This document shows, in pieces, positions 12,421 to 24,792 of a DNA stretch of 64,000 nt. Made by a program: the position numbers and the translations under genes. How positions within the stretch are numbered: the stretch's first letter is position 1; each line of letters starts with the position of its first letter. The notes under the pieces were generated by a model that was given only the letters and a program-made list of their open reading frames with translations, was not told where the DNA came from and made no database searches. The stretch is from Aphrophora alni (taxonomy: Eukaryota; Arthropoda; Insecta; Hemiptera; Aphrophoridae). The DNA lies in assembly GCA_963513935.1 (NCBI GenBank), contig OY740769.1, positions 34,313,120 through 34,377,119 on the forward strand, written 5' to 3'.

Positions 12421-13082
12421 CGTTATTGGAGCTTGTCCTTCTTAAGAGTGTCTTTACGTTATTGGAGCTTGTCCTTCTTAAGAGTCTCTTTACGTTATTG
12501 CAGCTTGTCCTTCTTAAGAGTTTCATTACGTTATTGGAGCTTGTCCTTCTTAAGAATTTCTTTACGTTATTGCAGCTTGTCTTTCTTAAGAGTTTCTTTA
12601 CGTTATTGGAGCTTGTCCTTCTTAAGAGTTTCTTTACTTTATTGCAGCTTTTCTTTCTTAAGAGTTTCTTTACGTTATTGCAGCTTGTCCTTCTTAAGAG
12701 TTTCTTTACGTTATTGCAGCTTGTCCTTCTTAAGAGTTTCTTTACGTTATTGCAGCTTGTCCTTCTTAAGAGTTTATTTACGTTATTGGAGATTGTCCTT
12801 CTTAAGAGTTTCTTTACGTTATTGGAGCTTGTCCTTCTTAAGAGTTTCTTTACGTTATTGCAGCTTGTCCTTCTTAAGAGTTTCTTTACTTTATTGCAGC
12901 TTGTCCTTCTTAAGAGTTTCTTTACGTTATTGCAGCTTGTCCTTCTTAAGAGTTTCTTTACTTTATTGGAGCTTGTCCTTCTTAAGAATTTCTTTACGTT
13001 ATTGCAGCTTGTCCTTCTTAAGAGTTTCTTTACGTTATTGCAGCTTGTCCTTCTTAAGAGTCTATTTACATTATTGCAGTTT
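12421..13082. repeat. 36-bp minisatellite, 18 full units plus a partial
   Basis: Tandem 36-bp units begin CGTTATTG(G/C)AGC and contain GTCCTTCTTAAGAG and TTTCTTTA. There are 18 units from 12421 to 13068 plus a degenerate partial unit. Units differ mainly at TTGGAG versus TTGCAG and at a few single bases. Since 36 is divisible by three, two plus-strand frames stay open for more than 220 codons (LLQLVLLKSFFT-type repeats). This is a consequence of the period, not evidence for a protein. Confidence 0.95.
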
Positions 13083-14930
13083 GACTACATGGGTGTATGT
13101 TCATTTATAATAAGCTTGGTTTTTAATTTTTTGTAGAATTTCAATTTTATAGTTTGTAAAACACTTTTTACAAATTTTTAAAGCTCATAACTATTAGGTT
13201 GCATATTTTATCAAAACTTGTTCCTGCTTTTTTTTTAATTGTTCCAATTAAGCCTCTAAGGATCCGAGTAAATTTTTTGGTCGTCAGATCTATACAAATC
13301 CTCATTTAGTTGTTATCTGTTAAACAAATGAAAATGAATCAAAGAAGATGTATGTGAAGTTGACGTCACCCAGTGTGAACATACAAATATTGGTTTTTTT
13401 TTAATAGCTGGTTCCATATTATTTCAAAGTAAACAAAATCAAAGTTCCAATAAAAAAAAATAAATAAAAATAGTACTTTCTAACATTCTTCGATTGTACC
13501 ACCCACTTTTCAAGTAATTGTATTCAACGTCAATTTATCTACATACAAAAGAAATTAACCGATTTCAATATATCATTATTATTATTTTTTTGATCAGGGT
13601 AGCGTAAAACTAAATTCACAAACACACATTAAGTTTAAATTATTTTGAATTTAGTTTGCCCAAATAACTTATTTAGAAATCTCCCAGAGGGGCCTTATAG
13701 ATGGCAGTCAAATTGAATAGAATTTATTTATTGTTTTAAAATACAAGAAAAACATACAAATTCATTATGGAATATAAATTTTATTTCGCTCAGTATTCTA
13801 AAATCAAAAAGTTATAACAGAGAAAAAAAATGATTAAATATTTATATGGTTTGAACAATGCTTAAATAACGATCATAACTCTTGCTGATGAATATAAAAA
13901 AATTTAAAAAATTTAATGAAAGAGGATGCAGAAGAATGTTTCGAACTACTTTGTTTTCTAGTTGTAGTATAGTGTTATTTGAAATTTAACTGAATGGTAT
14001 AATAAAGCTATTTATAAAATTAATGAAATCTCCAGTTACGTATACAATTTTCCCAAATTGAGAAAACATAAATTGCAATAAATATTAAAAAATATAGGTG
14101 AAAGTATACGAAAAATTCGTTTCTCAGATCAAATTGCTTTGGTGTAGAGATTTAATAACCAATCACCATTTATTCATATGAGTAACTAGGAACTTCTATT
14201 TAGTATCAATATATACTAGACAATTTCAAGACTGTTTCCAAATATCTGCATTTCATTACTAATTTTTTGTACATGACAATTGCTGACACGAAAAACGTTA
14301 TTTAACTTAATGGCCAGCGTTTAAAATTATCCTATGTTCTACTAAGTCCAAAAGGAGACTGACTATACCAGTTTATCTATAATAATATTTTAAAATGAAG
14401 GACTCGAACATTACAGACAGTTGAAACTATCACTCCAGAACAGGTTTTCTAATGTTTACATATGTCAAGATTCTGCTATTTTTTAAAACTAGTTAATACT
14501 TCTTTAAAGAAAATTCAATTTGAAGTTTAACGACATTTTCACTTTCACTACATGTATATTTATTAAAACAAAAACATTCTGCCACCATTCAATGGTTAGT
14601 TGGACGAAAGGAGGTGGGGCTGTGACAAGGTAAGCTGATAATGTCACAAAATATTATCAATGACATCACAAGACGTCAATGATATAGTCCTGAAAACAAA
14701 CCAATATAATCTTAAAAATCGGATAATCTTCCAATAGTAGGCCTAATATTACTCAAGAATTGAATGTCAGTTGTGCAATATATTGTAGATATCGAATAAA
14801 AAATGGTCTCCCTCTCACTCATATATATATATTTTTTAATTAATTATATATTTTTTTACTGAAAAGTATAATTTCATAATTACTATTTTATTTTTAAATT
14901 TTCCGGATATAAACCAGTAAAAATTATGTT
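13083..14930. other. Spacer between G2 and G3, right part
   Basis: A+T-rich with no supported gene or clear transposon. A short (AT)n tract is near 14821-14832. Confidence 0.5.
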
Positions 14931-15003
14931 TAATCTCTCCGTGCGAGATTATATACAGATAAACGAGTTTCATACAAGAAATAATATCTAATAGTCACCG
15001 TAC

Positions 15004-15099
15004 TGTGCTCTATCTTAGAAACTTCTATAGAAATCAAATAGCAGAGATCTAAACGTGAGCCGAAACAATGACACCTTGTAATGTAAAATAGTATATAAG
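15004..15099 (+). promoter_or_regulatory. G3 core promoter
   Basis: GATA box TGTGCTCTATCTTA at 15004-15017 (identical to G1), TAAACGTGAG at 15050-15059 (TCACGT on the other strand) and TATATAAG at 15092-15099. CTCTCCGTGCGAGATTATAT at about 14935 matches the distal G1 element. Confidence 0.75.
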
Positions 15100-15143
15100 A
15101 GCTAACCTGACTATACTTAGTACACTTTCAACCAAGAAACAAA

Positions 15144-16660
15144 ATGGCAGTATTCAAAATAGCAGTCTGTGCCTTGGCACTCTTCGCTTTCGTCCAGGTA
15201 TGTTTTTATATAGGCATAAACCAAACGGATGTAATTTAATATACTTTGACAATTAAAGTCCAGGTATTTTTTAAAATATATAATTAACAGGAAATTTTTT
15301 TGTACATGTCGGCCAAAAAATTTTGTCATTTTTTGTTTGTTTGAAAAGCTTCAAATCAGTATGCCAAAAATGAACCAGTACTGGTAACAATTTACTTTTT
15401 TACCCAATGTGTTTTTAAATATTATTCTTAATAGTAAACTTCATATTTGTATTGACTCATATTGATATTTTTCATTAAACTCATATTTTATGAATTATTT
15501 TTAATTTATCGATAACAATAGAATTTATAAATTTTTATAGAAATTGTAACTATCAAACGAAAATATTTAAAACCTGGCAACATACATGTTCAACGTTGTT
15601 GCCCATATGAAGTAAAATTGTTAAATTGAAAATTTTATCTACATTAAGAAAATCAATGCTATACAAGCATTAAAATACTTTTAAAAAAATTCGTTTAATA
15701 TATCAAATTAATGTTTGTATCTCATAGTTTATTTTAAGACTGAAGAAAGCGATAAAAATGTTGCCCCTTACTTAAGATTATCTTTGACATAAACATTCTG
15801 ATAAAAATCAAGATAATCTAACATATTCAACATTAAAGTAGTTTGACAGGAATTTATTTTCCGATAAAGTGGGTTGGTCAACATGAAAAAAAAATCAAGA
15901 AAAAATTACCTTCGTTTGTATCATAACTAATTATAATTTACTAAAAATTTAAATATACACATATATTTGTAACATATTGCTGTTAGTGTTGTTAATACTG
16001 ATTCATTACGGTAGGCCAGAATTTATTTTTTAGTTTTATTAAAGGTGATCCATCAAGGTCATCATAGCTTTAACAAAAATAATGCATAATATACTTCAGG
16101 ACAAAAACTAATCTTTCCACACAAAACCAAATGACATTAACATAACGAAACACCTTAGTCAAATTAACATTTTTTTATACGTACTATAGATATACAATTA
16201 TACATTGAGGAAAAAAGATATAAGAAAAGAAAATACTAGCACTTGAATACTATAATAGCGTTAGGGAGGAGAACAAAAGATATCTGATATACATCGGGAG
16301 TGCAATATCCATACTTACTATAATGGCGCCACCTGAAAAATGAAAAATATTATTCTTTATCACGAGGGTAGAGTTGGGACACATCCTGAGAGAATTAGAG
16401 CTTGGATAATTTGTAACCAAATCCATGATTACGACAATTCTAATTAGCGACTACCAGCGAAATATTCAGTTAATACTTGACTATGTTTTATGTTTTTTAA
16501 CATCTTTGAATGGATAATTTGTTTAAAAAATATATTATTATCATTGTTTACTTTTTATTAGAAGGTAATACTATAAACTTTTCAAAAAATATTTTAAAGT
16601 TTTCTTTTTTTACCTATAGTATGAATACATACTTGTATTAATTTTGATATTACTCGTATT

Positions 16661-16731
<71 letters not shown>

Positions 16732-17300
16732 CACATTTTCTTATTTGTGTATTTTTTCAGTTGTGAAAATAAATTCGTTATGTAAGAGTAAAATTCTTGA
16801 TTGCAACGTAATGTTTAAACTTATATATATGTTTATGGTTTCAGGTATCCTCTGCCTGCGGTGTTGGCTATGCAGGTAATGGAGTCTATGGAAGTTATGG
16901 ATGTGGTTGTTGTGATCCTGTTGTAGTAGATGTAGACACCTGCGTAAACCATTGTGGTTTTGGATGTGATGGATATGGATATTGTGGTAATGGTGGTTAT
17001 GGTAGTTATGGTCTTGGAAGTTATGGAGGCTATGGTGGGTGTGGCGGTTATGGTGGATGTGGCGGATATGGTGGATGTGGCTGTTATGGTGGATGTGGCG
17101 GATATGGTGGTTGTGGCGGTGGATGTGGATTTGGCAGTGGATGTGGATGTGGTGGTGGGTGTGGATGTGGTTGCGAACCCATCACTGAAGTTATTTCTTT
17201 TCATTGTGTACCTGTTGTTGAAACTTATGTTGAACAGGGCTGTGGTTGCGGAAATGGTTATCGTTATGGCGGTTATGATGGTTGTGGATATGGCTACTAA
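15144..17300 (+). CDS. G3: secreted Cys/Gly/Tyr-rich protein with blocks A and B
   Basis: Exons 15144-15197 and 16845-17300, with a 1647-bp phase-0 intron (GTATGT...TTTCAG). Product is 169 residues. Residues 1-18 are MAVFKIAVCALALFAFVQ. Exon 2 begins VSSACGVGYAG, as in G2. Block A begins at residue about 41 (CDPVVVDVDTC, then VNHC in place of VPSC). The middle is GSYG and GGCGGYGGCG repeats. Block B begins at about 128 (CEPITEVISFHCVP, then VVETYVEQGCGC), where the usual EPC has become EQGC. The tail ends GCGYGY. Poly(A) signal AATAAA is at 17420-17425. The intron contains an (AT)n tract at 16663-16724. G3 is the divergent partner and closest type to G2. Function inferred as secreted structural. 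Confidence 0.87.
16663..16724. repeat. (AT)n microsatellite in the G3 intron
   Basis: About 62 bp of AT dinucleotide, roughly 120 bp upstream of the exon 2 acceptor. Confidence 0.95.
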
Positions 17301-17668
17301 ATCCAACGCAGGTTTGCCTTTAACTAACTCACATAGAAACGAAACTCCAAGTGCTAATAACTTGTCTTGTAAACGTTTTTTAATTTTATTCAATAATTAC
17401 AATATTTGTCAAATGATGTAATAAACTAAACAGATACAAAGCATATGTCTGTGTTCTTTATTTACGTTTATAAGTTCTACCGATATTCTCAGTTTTTGTA
17501 GATTAAGCTAGTTTATCATTCAATCCCAGATCCTTACCAAGCTATTTCAGAATATTTATTAAATGTATAAATATGTCTATTGCAAATATATAGACACTTT
17601 ATTTATTAAATAACTGTTTAAAGAAATTTTTGTGTGACTTCAAAAATAAATGAAAAAATTCATGTATC

Positions 17669-17755
17669 CATGTTACATCTTCGTCGAATCTTGTTGCTGT
17701 GGTGACTTACGGTTACCCAGGATATGGATATAGCTGTAATGGTTGCGGTCGTTAA
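17669..17755 (+). pseudogene. 3' relic of a cluster gene (end of block B and tail)
   Basis: Directly downstream of G3, the sequence GTTACATCTTCGTCGAATC parallels the family's GTTGAAACCTTCGTTGAACC and reads F-V-E-S-C-C-C-G-D. After a one-base frame change it continues TYGYPGYGYSCNGCGR-stop (TAA at 17753-17755). Both pieces match the end of block B and the C-terminal tail of G4/G5-type genes. No upstream exon parts were found, so this is a decayed fragment of a former gene copy. An AATAAA at about 17874 may be its old poly(A) signal. Confidence 0.7.
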
Positions 17756-17759
17756 TCTT

Positions 17760-18991
17760 CAGCATCTTTGGCTTTATCAAACATACAATGACTATGAAAA
17801 CAATATTTAAAAAATATCATATGTTAAATGAGTTATTTTTTAACGTCAATTAACCTCTAACTGATTTTGGTAGAATAAAGATTTAAAACTAAGCAATTCA
17901 AGTCTTTATTATGAATGGTATTAATGTTTCTTCTTTCGAAAGCTTTAAAGACAAACCAGAGTAATCAATTATAATGTTGAGTACCTACCAGCAATATACG
18001 TTCCCCATATCATACTCCATCAATCATCGCTTTCCCAGATCTTGGATAAATATTTTGTTTTAATGATTTCAAAAAAAAATTGTGTTACAATAACCACATA
18101 TATTATACAACACTGCTATATACTATAACTATTTACAAATAAAATATTTATTTTATTGGTTTAAATAAAAGAAGTTCCGTACATACTGATATTAGATTTT
18201 GTTTATGCACACACACACACAAATTTAGCATGTATTTATAAAGAAAATATGTAGAGTTTTTCAGAATTATACTGCTGAACGTAGTGACTATGATTTGTTG
18301 GTGACAATATTAAGAAAATATTTAATAAAAGTTGGGTTTTTTCTTTAAAATTCACTTATAGAAAACGATTGATATTTTAGTCTTTCGATAAAATTACTTA
18401 ATATAATATTTTACTCTATAAAAAAGTAGATACAATTACAGTCTTATGTAGAAAATTGTCATAAATGTGTAATCCTTTAGTGTAATCCTAAACTGACGAA
18501 ATTAACTGATTAAATATTTCAGTGAACATTTTTATACAAACTGATAGCATTGAAATGTGAAGATAAAATACTATTGACATTTTAAATAAATTAAAACCAG
18601 CTAAATAAGATCTGGTTATATATAATTACAATTATGAACAATTAACCATTTTGTTTAATTTCATATTTCAAATGTGTATAATGTTTTCACTTAAAGGATC
18701 ACATTCCAAAAGTTATACTCACTGATCAGGAAACACTTTACATATAAAAATGAGTTTAGAATAACCATACCGTATTTATGTAAGTAATATATTATGTGTA
18801 CTTATTTTGTATGTACTGTTAAAATTATGAACGTTTTGAGAATGAAACCTTATGTATTAAATTATAAATGCTATATTGTAATGTTTTTTAGGCTATTTTA
18901 CCAATAGGTAAGGAATGGTTTGTTGTCACTCTTTAGTAAAGATGTCTGGCCTCATAATTGATTCAAGATTTTAAATCAAATACAGCTGATG

Positions 18992-19061
<70 letters not shown>

Positions 19062-20110
19062 AAGAAGAATTTAGTGAGGTAGTGATATTATTATTTTACG
19101 ATTTAATTTACATTCAGTTTTAAGGCAGTGAAGCACTGTATATAATATTTATAAGGCACATACACTTTTTACTTGAAGAACAAATTAGTACTTAACCATC
19201 TTTCTACTGTGATTTTAATTCTTCATTTAATCCAGAGTGTTTAAAATATCTAATTCATCCCAAAATCAAGTATAGAGCTCAAGTGATATACATATATTGT
19301 AAGTAACACTTCTTAAAATAGAGACCAAGTCTGACATTTCTTTAAATAAGTTTCTTTCTTTCTAATCTCTCACAAATACGTATTATACAATAAAGATGTC
19401 TATGAACTAAGCTATAGCCTAAGCCTTGTGAACGGTTTTAATAAATTTGGTATAAATATATTTTTTAAATAATATCTCCTCAGGTTCAAATAAGTCAGAG
19501 ATTTTGGATAACTGTTGTTAGGTTATCCTTAGCTTTTCTCAAAACTTACACGAACTATTGTCATTAATCTTTGAAATATATAGTTTCATCGGATAATTTG
19601 GTCGTCATATCTTTAAAAATGCTTATTGTCGATCAAAATATGAAAACTAATCATAGAGGCCTAAATAAAATGTTGAACATCTAAAAACTACACCGATATT
19701 TTGTAAAATATGACTCAATCAGCAAATAAAATATATTACCTTTCGCCAGTAAATTTTAAGTATCAAAATCAACATTTGTTTTAAATGGAACCGTGCAATT
19801 TTAGTACAGTGGTAATAAAAATAGGCCAAACTTACACAATTTTCAAGTTACATCCCCTAAAACTTCAAAATGGCGTGGATAATGTTTAGTTTGATTATGC
19901 CCCGATATTTAAGATAGAGTAAGTTTTCCCGTGTATATTGCTGAACATGATATGTATAGACCAAGTCAATATTGAATTTTAAAATGACACTCTAAATTAT
20001 AATACTATCTCTGACTTATTTAGTGAAAACAAGTTTTCAAAACCAAAATCAAATTCTTATATTTCTTGGAATTTGTAGAATTAATAAAAGAACACAGATT
20101 TAATAATACT
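17760..20110. other. Convergent spacer between G3 and G4
   Basis: A+T-rich, without a supported gene. Contains a long (AT)n run (listed separately) and a short (CA)n near 18205. Confidence 0.5.
18993..19058. repeat. (AT)n microsatellite
   Basis: About 66 bp of uninterrupted TA dinucleotide. Confidence 0.95.
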
Positions 20111-20274
20111 TAATGTTTATTTATTAATAAAATTCCCTGTATATACTTTTAAAATTAATGATGTTAAATAGATGCATTGGAAAACTTATACAGTACAGTT
20201 TCATGATCAGATGTCATAGAAATTGGAATGTCCTGTGGTTTTGTTTTTTAAAAATATAATGCTTGGAATTAAAG

Positions 20275-21851
20275 TTAATAACATCCGCAACCATTACCAT
20301 ATCCATATCTAGGGTAACCGTAGTAACCACCAGGATAACCATAACCATAACCGCCGCAACCACAAGGTTCAATGTAAGTTTCAACAACAGGTAGGCAAGA
20401 GACAGTGGTAACTTCAGTGACGGGTTCACAACAACAGCAGTCGCGACCACATCCGCAACCATATCCATATCCATATCCAGGGTAACCGTAGTAACCACCA
20501 GGATAACCATAACCATAACCGCCGCAACCACAAGGTTCAATGTAAGTTTCAACAACAGGTACGCAAGAGACAGTAGTAACTTCAGTGACGGGTTCACAAC
20601 AACAACAGTCGCAACCACATCCGCAACCATATCCGTCGTATCCATAGCCATAACCGTAGCCGTAACAGGGGTATCCACCATAGTATCCACCATAACCATA
20701 TCCCGGGAACCCAACATATCCATATCCACAGGGTGCACAGTAGGTTTCTACATCTACTACAAGAGGTTCGCAGCAGCCGCATCCATCATAACCATACCCA
20801 TAACCATAACCGGGATAACCTCCATAATATCCACCATACCCATATCCGCAGGTAGGTGCACAGTAGGTATCTACGTCTACTACAATTGGGTCACAACCGC
20901 AACCATATCCATAACCGGGAAATCCATAACCGTATCCATATCCGTAAGCAGATGATACCTAAAACAATAAAAACGTATCTCAATCTCTTTTTATTTTCTA
21001 TTATAATAATAATTATTAATAGTTGTTGTAACATATTGGTGTCATTTTAACTTTAAAATATAAAGCATTTTTAACGTTTATTTTATAATTTATTGCAGTG
21101 TAAAAAGAAGCTTATTTTAATAATAACACATTTTTGTTTCAGCACATTAAACGCTATCATAATCATAAAAGTAAAATAGAAGTTATTGCAATGTGAAATA
21201 ATAGTTCATTTACTTTTTAATTATAATTGATTTAAATAGACAAGGTTACATCTGAATGTAAGCAGTTAAAATAATGTATAGTATTAAATCACGATGTAGT
21301 GAAGATATAATAGTAAAAACAAAAAATGCTGATACGGAAATGTGTAATTAAATAATAAATGCAAAAGAAATCATAAGACTGCAAAAAAAAAAATGTACGT
21401 TTCCGTTATATTGTGTAAATATGGAGATCGTAATTCTCCATATTTAGTTTGGAATCTCGTCCTTAAACTTTAAAATTGTAAACCTGAATAATTAATACGT
21501 GCACAGCATGAAACATCTACGTGTTAAAAAACTGTAAATATTAGCAAAATATATAAAAAAGTCACATAAATTGGTTAATTTTTTATTTTATCATGTACAA
21601 TTTCATACATCGTTTTGTTTTCTCGGAAAAGGAGATTTATGTAAAACACAATAATCTTAAATGGAAACTCTTTAACTGAACTAGTCTTGTATAATCAATT
21701 AGTATTATGTTTGTAAAATACGTTGCTATATTGTTCATTTATTGAAACCAATATAAAATGTTCTGTTCACTATTAAAAGTGTATATAGGAATTATACCTG
21801 GACGAAAGCAAAGAGTACTAAAGCACAGACTGCTACTTGGAATGCTGCCAT
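20275..21851 (-). CDS. G4: longest family member, two A and two B blocks
   Basis: Exon 1 is 21798-21851 and exon 2 is 20275-20958 (minus), with an 839-bp phase-0 intron. Product is 245 residues. Signal peptide MAAFQVAVCALVLFAFVQ. Exon 2 encodes GYGYG repeats, block A1 (CDPIVVDVDTYCAP, about residues 40-53), GYYGGYPGYG repeats, block A2 (CEPLVVDVETYCAP, about 81-94), more GYP repeats, CDCCC with block B1 (about 139-152), a GYPGGYYGYP linker, CGRDCCC with block B2 (about 196-209, with CLP instead of CVP), and a tail ending GCGCY. Blocks B1 and B2, each with its linker, form a near-perfect tandem DNA duplication with a 168-bp (56-codon) period. A minus-strand AATAAA is at 20116-20121. Inferred to be a secreted structural protein. 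Confidence 0.87.
20281..20630 (-). repeat. 168-bp in-frame tandem duplication in G4 exon 2
   Basis: The segment coding for the Cys cluster, block B and the GYPGGYYGYP linker occurs twice. The same landmark (GCCGCAACCACAAGG) starts at 20353 and again at 20521, giving a 168-bp period. The copies differ at only a few bases, for example TGCGTA/TGCCTA and CAACCA/CGACCA, so the duplication or its homogenisation is fairly recent. Confidence 0.85.
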
Positions 21852-21905
21852 TTTCTTCTCTTACTAACGTGGTTGCGAGTGTACCTACACTAGGCGAGTA
21901 GAAGA

Positions 21906-21962
21906 CTTTATACTCCTCACTATCAACAACTTACTTTATCTCGATTTCAATAAGATAGCACA
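21906..21962 (-). promoter_or_regulatory. G4 core promoter, shortened spacing
   Basis: TATAAAG (minus) is at 21906-21912 and the GATA box (minus, GTTGTGCTATCTTA) at 21951-21964. Only about 39 bp lie between them, instead of 72-77 in the other genes, and the ACGTG element normally found in the gap is absent. A deletion of about 35 bp would explain both. Confidence 0.65.
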
Positions 21963-21964
21963 AC

Positions 21965-24640
21965 ACATGTTTCTAATTGATATTGGTGTGTGTATTGTGG
22001 TATTAACGTAAACAATGATTGTAGAGATTATACAGTAATTGTATTTATTTGGTTGGTAAGATGATACTGTTATTGGTTTACATTTACAAAGATCGTACAG
22101 AACTTACTAAATAGTTCGGATATAATTAGAATTTTATTGTATGATTAACGAGAATGGTGTATTTATATTTTGTTTGTTTATTATTTTAACTGAACCTAAC
22201 ATCATTGTATATTTCAAGAATGTAGTCTTTTACATTTACTGCATGCACAATGAAGAAGTTATGTTATGGATCAAAAATTGGAAGTCGACGTTTTGTGGAA
22301 ATAACTATTTTGATGGAATTATTGTTTTAAAAATGTTTTTACAACAATGTTTGTCTGTTGTCAGTTTGTTACCTGTGAAGAGACCTATGTCCAAAAGGAG
22401 CAGAACGATTTTCATCAACAGTCGTCAGTTTCTTGTCCGTGAAGTTGTGACCGTGCCTACTTCTTTTGACCTGCTAGAAGCTCCGGCTGGCTGGTTCAAG
22501 CCCTCCACTCCTCGTTTCTCCCCCCTTCCACGTGATATTGCACTGCTCAACAAAATCGCAAGTGCCAATTCATATTTTATTATTTAGAATCCCTTCCCAT
22601 TACATCCTAATTTATTCTTATTATAGTAACAAACTGTAACAACTAATATACAAATGCGGTATATGAGTATATTTTGGAGGTAACATTGAGGGATAGTTCA
22701 AAATTTAGATTTGACAAGGTTAGGTTAAGTTAATACCGTAAGGAAACATTAAAAAAAACTTTATTTTCTAAAATATGTTATAACGTTATTTGTTAAATTG
22801 TTCTTAATTATCGTCCTTAATTATGACCTCAAGAAACACATTCCTTATAATCTCACATACAATTAGTCAAAAAGAGAAAATTTATTAAATATTGAAGATA
22901 TTGTTATTTAAATATTGATGTAAGCAATAATTATAGGTTCTTCCCCTTTTAAAAATAATGTAATGGTTTATAATCCATATCTAAATGCCAAACAGTAACA
23001 CATTTAAAGACATATTTTTAAGATTGAACTTTTAAATCGGATTTATATTAACTAACTAAATAAGGGACAAGTAGAATAATAATGCAAAAAAAGAAATATA
23101 TTTGTATAAAAGTATTATATAAATAATTTTTTTTCTTTTAAATAACCAAACAGAAGTGTAATTAATTAGCTACTGACGCGATTATATTTTACAGTAGAAA
23201 TGATCAAATCTAAAAACTTTAAGTATTTGTTCAGAATCGTAGGAATAGTAGTTATGTACAACACGTAATTATTTTTTTATTTGAGATTTTTTCAAATGTA
23301 TTTCGTATGGGAGAAAGTAATCCTACCAAACAGTTTAATTACAAAATGTTTTAAGAGTTAATGTGGGGGGGGGGGGGTTAAAATAAATAAAAAAAGATGG
23401 CATAGCGTACAACAAGACTGTATATATTAGTTTATTTTAAATATTTATTTTAATCGATTTATTTCCTTGTAGATATATACTACATTGATAAATTTATGAA
23501 ATCCTCCCACATGGACATCAACTTGTTTTCATGAATACATACTATAAAGTATGTATAATATGTATTATCATAAAATTTCCTTATAATAATAAGACATTTT
23601 ATAATATAATTTGTACTTTTATATATATTTGCCATTGTTCAATTCATGGTTGTTAACGTAATGTTTTTAAGATATATATGTATAGGTAATTTTCTAAAAA
23701 TTCTAAGGCAATTTCTTTTTCTTTTTTGTTGTCTTTAATTTGATCAAAGTGTAAATTTCTAATCTTACTTTTCCGTGTTATTAGGAAAAAATTAAAAATT
23801 AAATAAAAGTTTTATCTATACTAAATGTTTAAAATTGCATAACAACTATTATCAAACGTGAAATTTAAGGAACCAAATAATTGCTATAAATGGTTAAAAT
23901 TATTTAATTATATTCACCAATTTCCTCATACAGAAACAAAAAATAATAGTCGCACTCTCCCCCAAAAAATACCTGTATGGAAGCTGTTAACCATACAGAA
24001 AAATTTGCAAAGTAAACGTCCTTCAAATTTCATCAAATTTTAAAGAACCTTAAACGAATTTTGAGACATGTGACACTGGAGGATAAATCCCTATTTATAA
24101 TTTTGTAAGGATGGCGACTCTATTTTTTTATATTTTTTTCTTCAGTTCTTAGATACTTTAAAAATACAAATCGTTAAAATTGGTTTTAGGAATTACAAAA
24201 ATTGTCATTTCCCTATCAAACTTTTAAGTAACAAAGCATATTTGATAACGTTGCTAAAATATGCCAACTAAAAAGGAAATTCGATTAAACAATAGAGTAC
24301 ATCATTTCTAAAAAAATACTTTATTGGATTCGGGTGGTGGGTTAAATTTATTTTGATCCTTCATAAAACCTTTTCTATACTCTGTATATGTGTGATGTTT
24401 CAATTATTACAGTAGTCAAAACTACAATCACGAATCTAGAACGTCATATCATCTCAACATGAATTTTCAGCAATTACTAAGACTTTTGTAATTTAGTGTG
24501 TGAACATTTGCGCAACATTTGAACAAACATATAGTTTATTTACGATATCTTATCTCTAGAATAAAATCGGTTGAAATATTTCATAAGATCAACGTGTGTG
24601 ATTCTGCAGTGATATACAAACCACACAAACAAACATACGC
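21965..24640. other. Divergent spacer between G4 and G5
   Basis: A+T-rich. It holds one 148-codon open frame at 22141-22587 (+) whose last 75 codons have mixed composition (it includes SRQFLVREVVTVPTSFDLL). I recognise no family and see no splice, promoter or paralogue support, so I do not call it as a gene. A G-homopolymer of about 14 is near 23364-23377. Confidence 0.45.
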
Positions 24641-24653
24641 TTTAATACAGACG

Positions 24654-24748
24654 GGTGCTTTATCGTAGATAATATTAAGAAGAATCAACGAGTGATAATC
24701 TCACGTGCATCTAGATAAGATACTTATCGATGTAGTATAGTATAAAAG
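24654..24748 (+). promoter_or_regulatory. G5 core promoter
   Basis: A diverged GATA box (GGTGCTTTATCGTA) is at 24654-24667, TCACGTGC at 24701-24708 and TATAAAAG at 24741-24748. GATAAGATACTTATC (24713-24727) is a palindromic double GATA site close to the TATA box. Confidence 0.7.
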
Positions 24749-24792
24749 AGTTTACTGGGTTAGAATCGGTACACTTGCAATCCAGTAATAAA

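Noticed and set aside
12421..13082. CRISPR-like array
   Set aside because: The repeats are contiguous 36-bp units with no unique spacers, in a eukaryotic genome.
12411..13136. 225- and 241-codon Leu/Phe-rich open frames
   Set aside because: Both come from a 36-bp minisatellite with a period divisible by three. There is no promoter, signal or homologue support.
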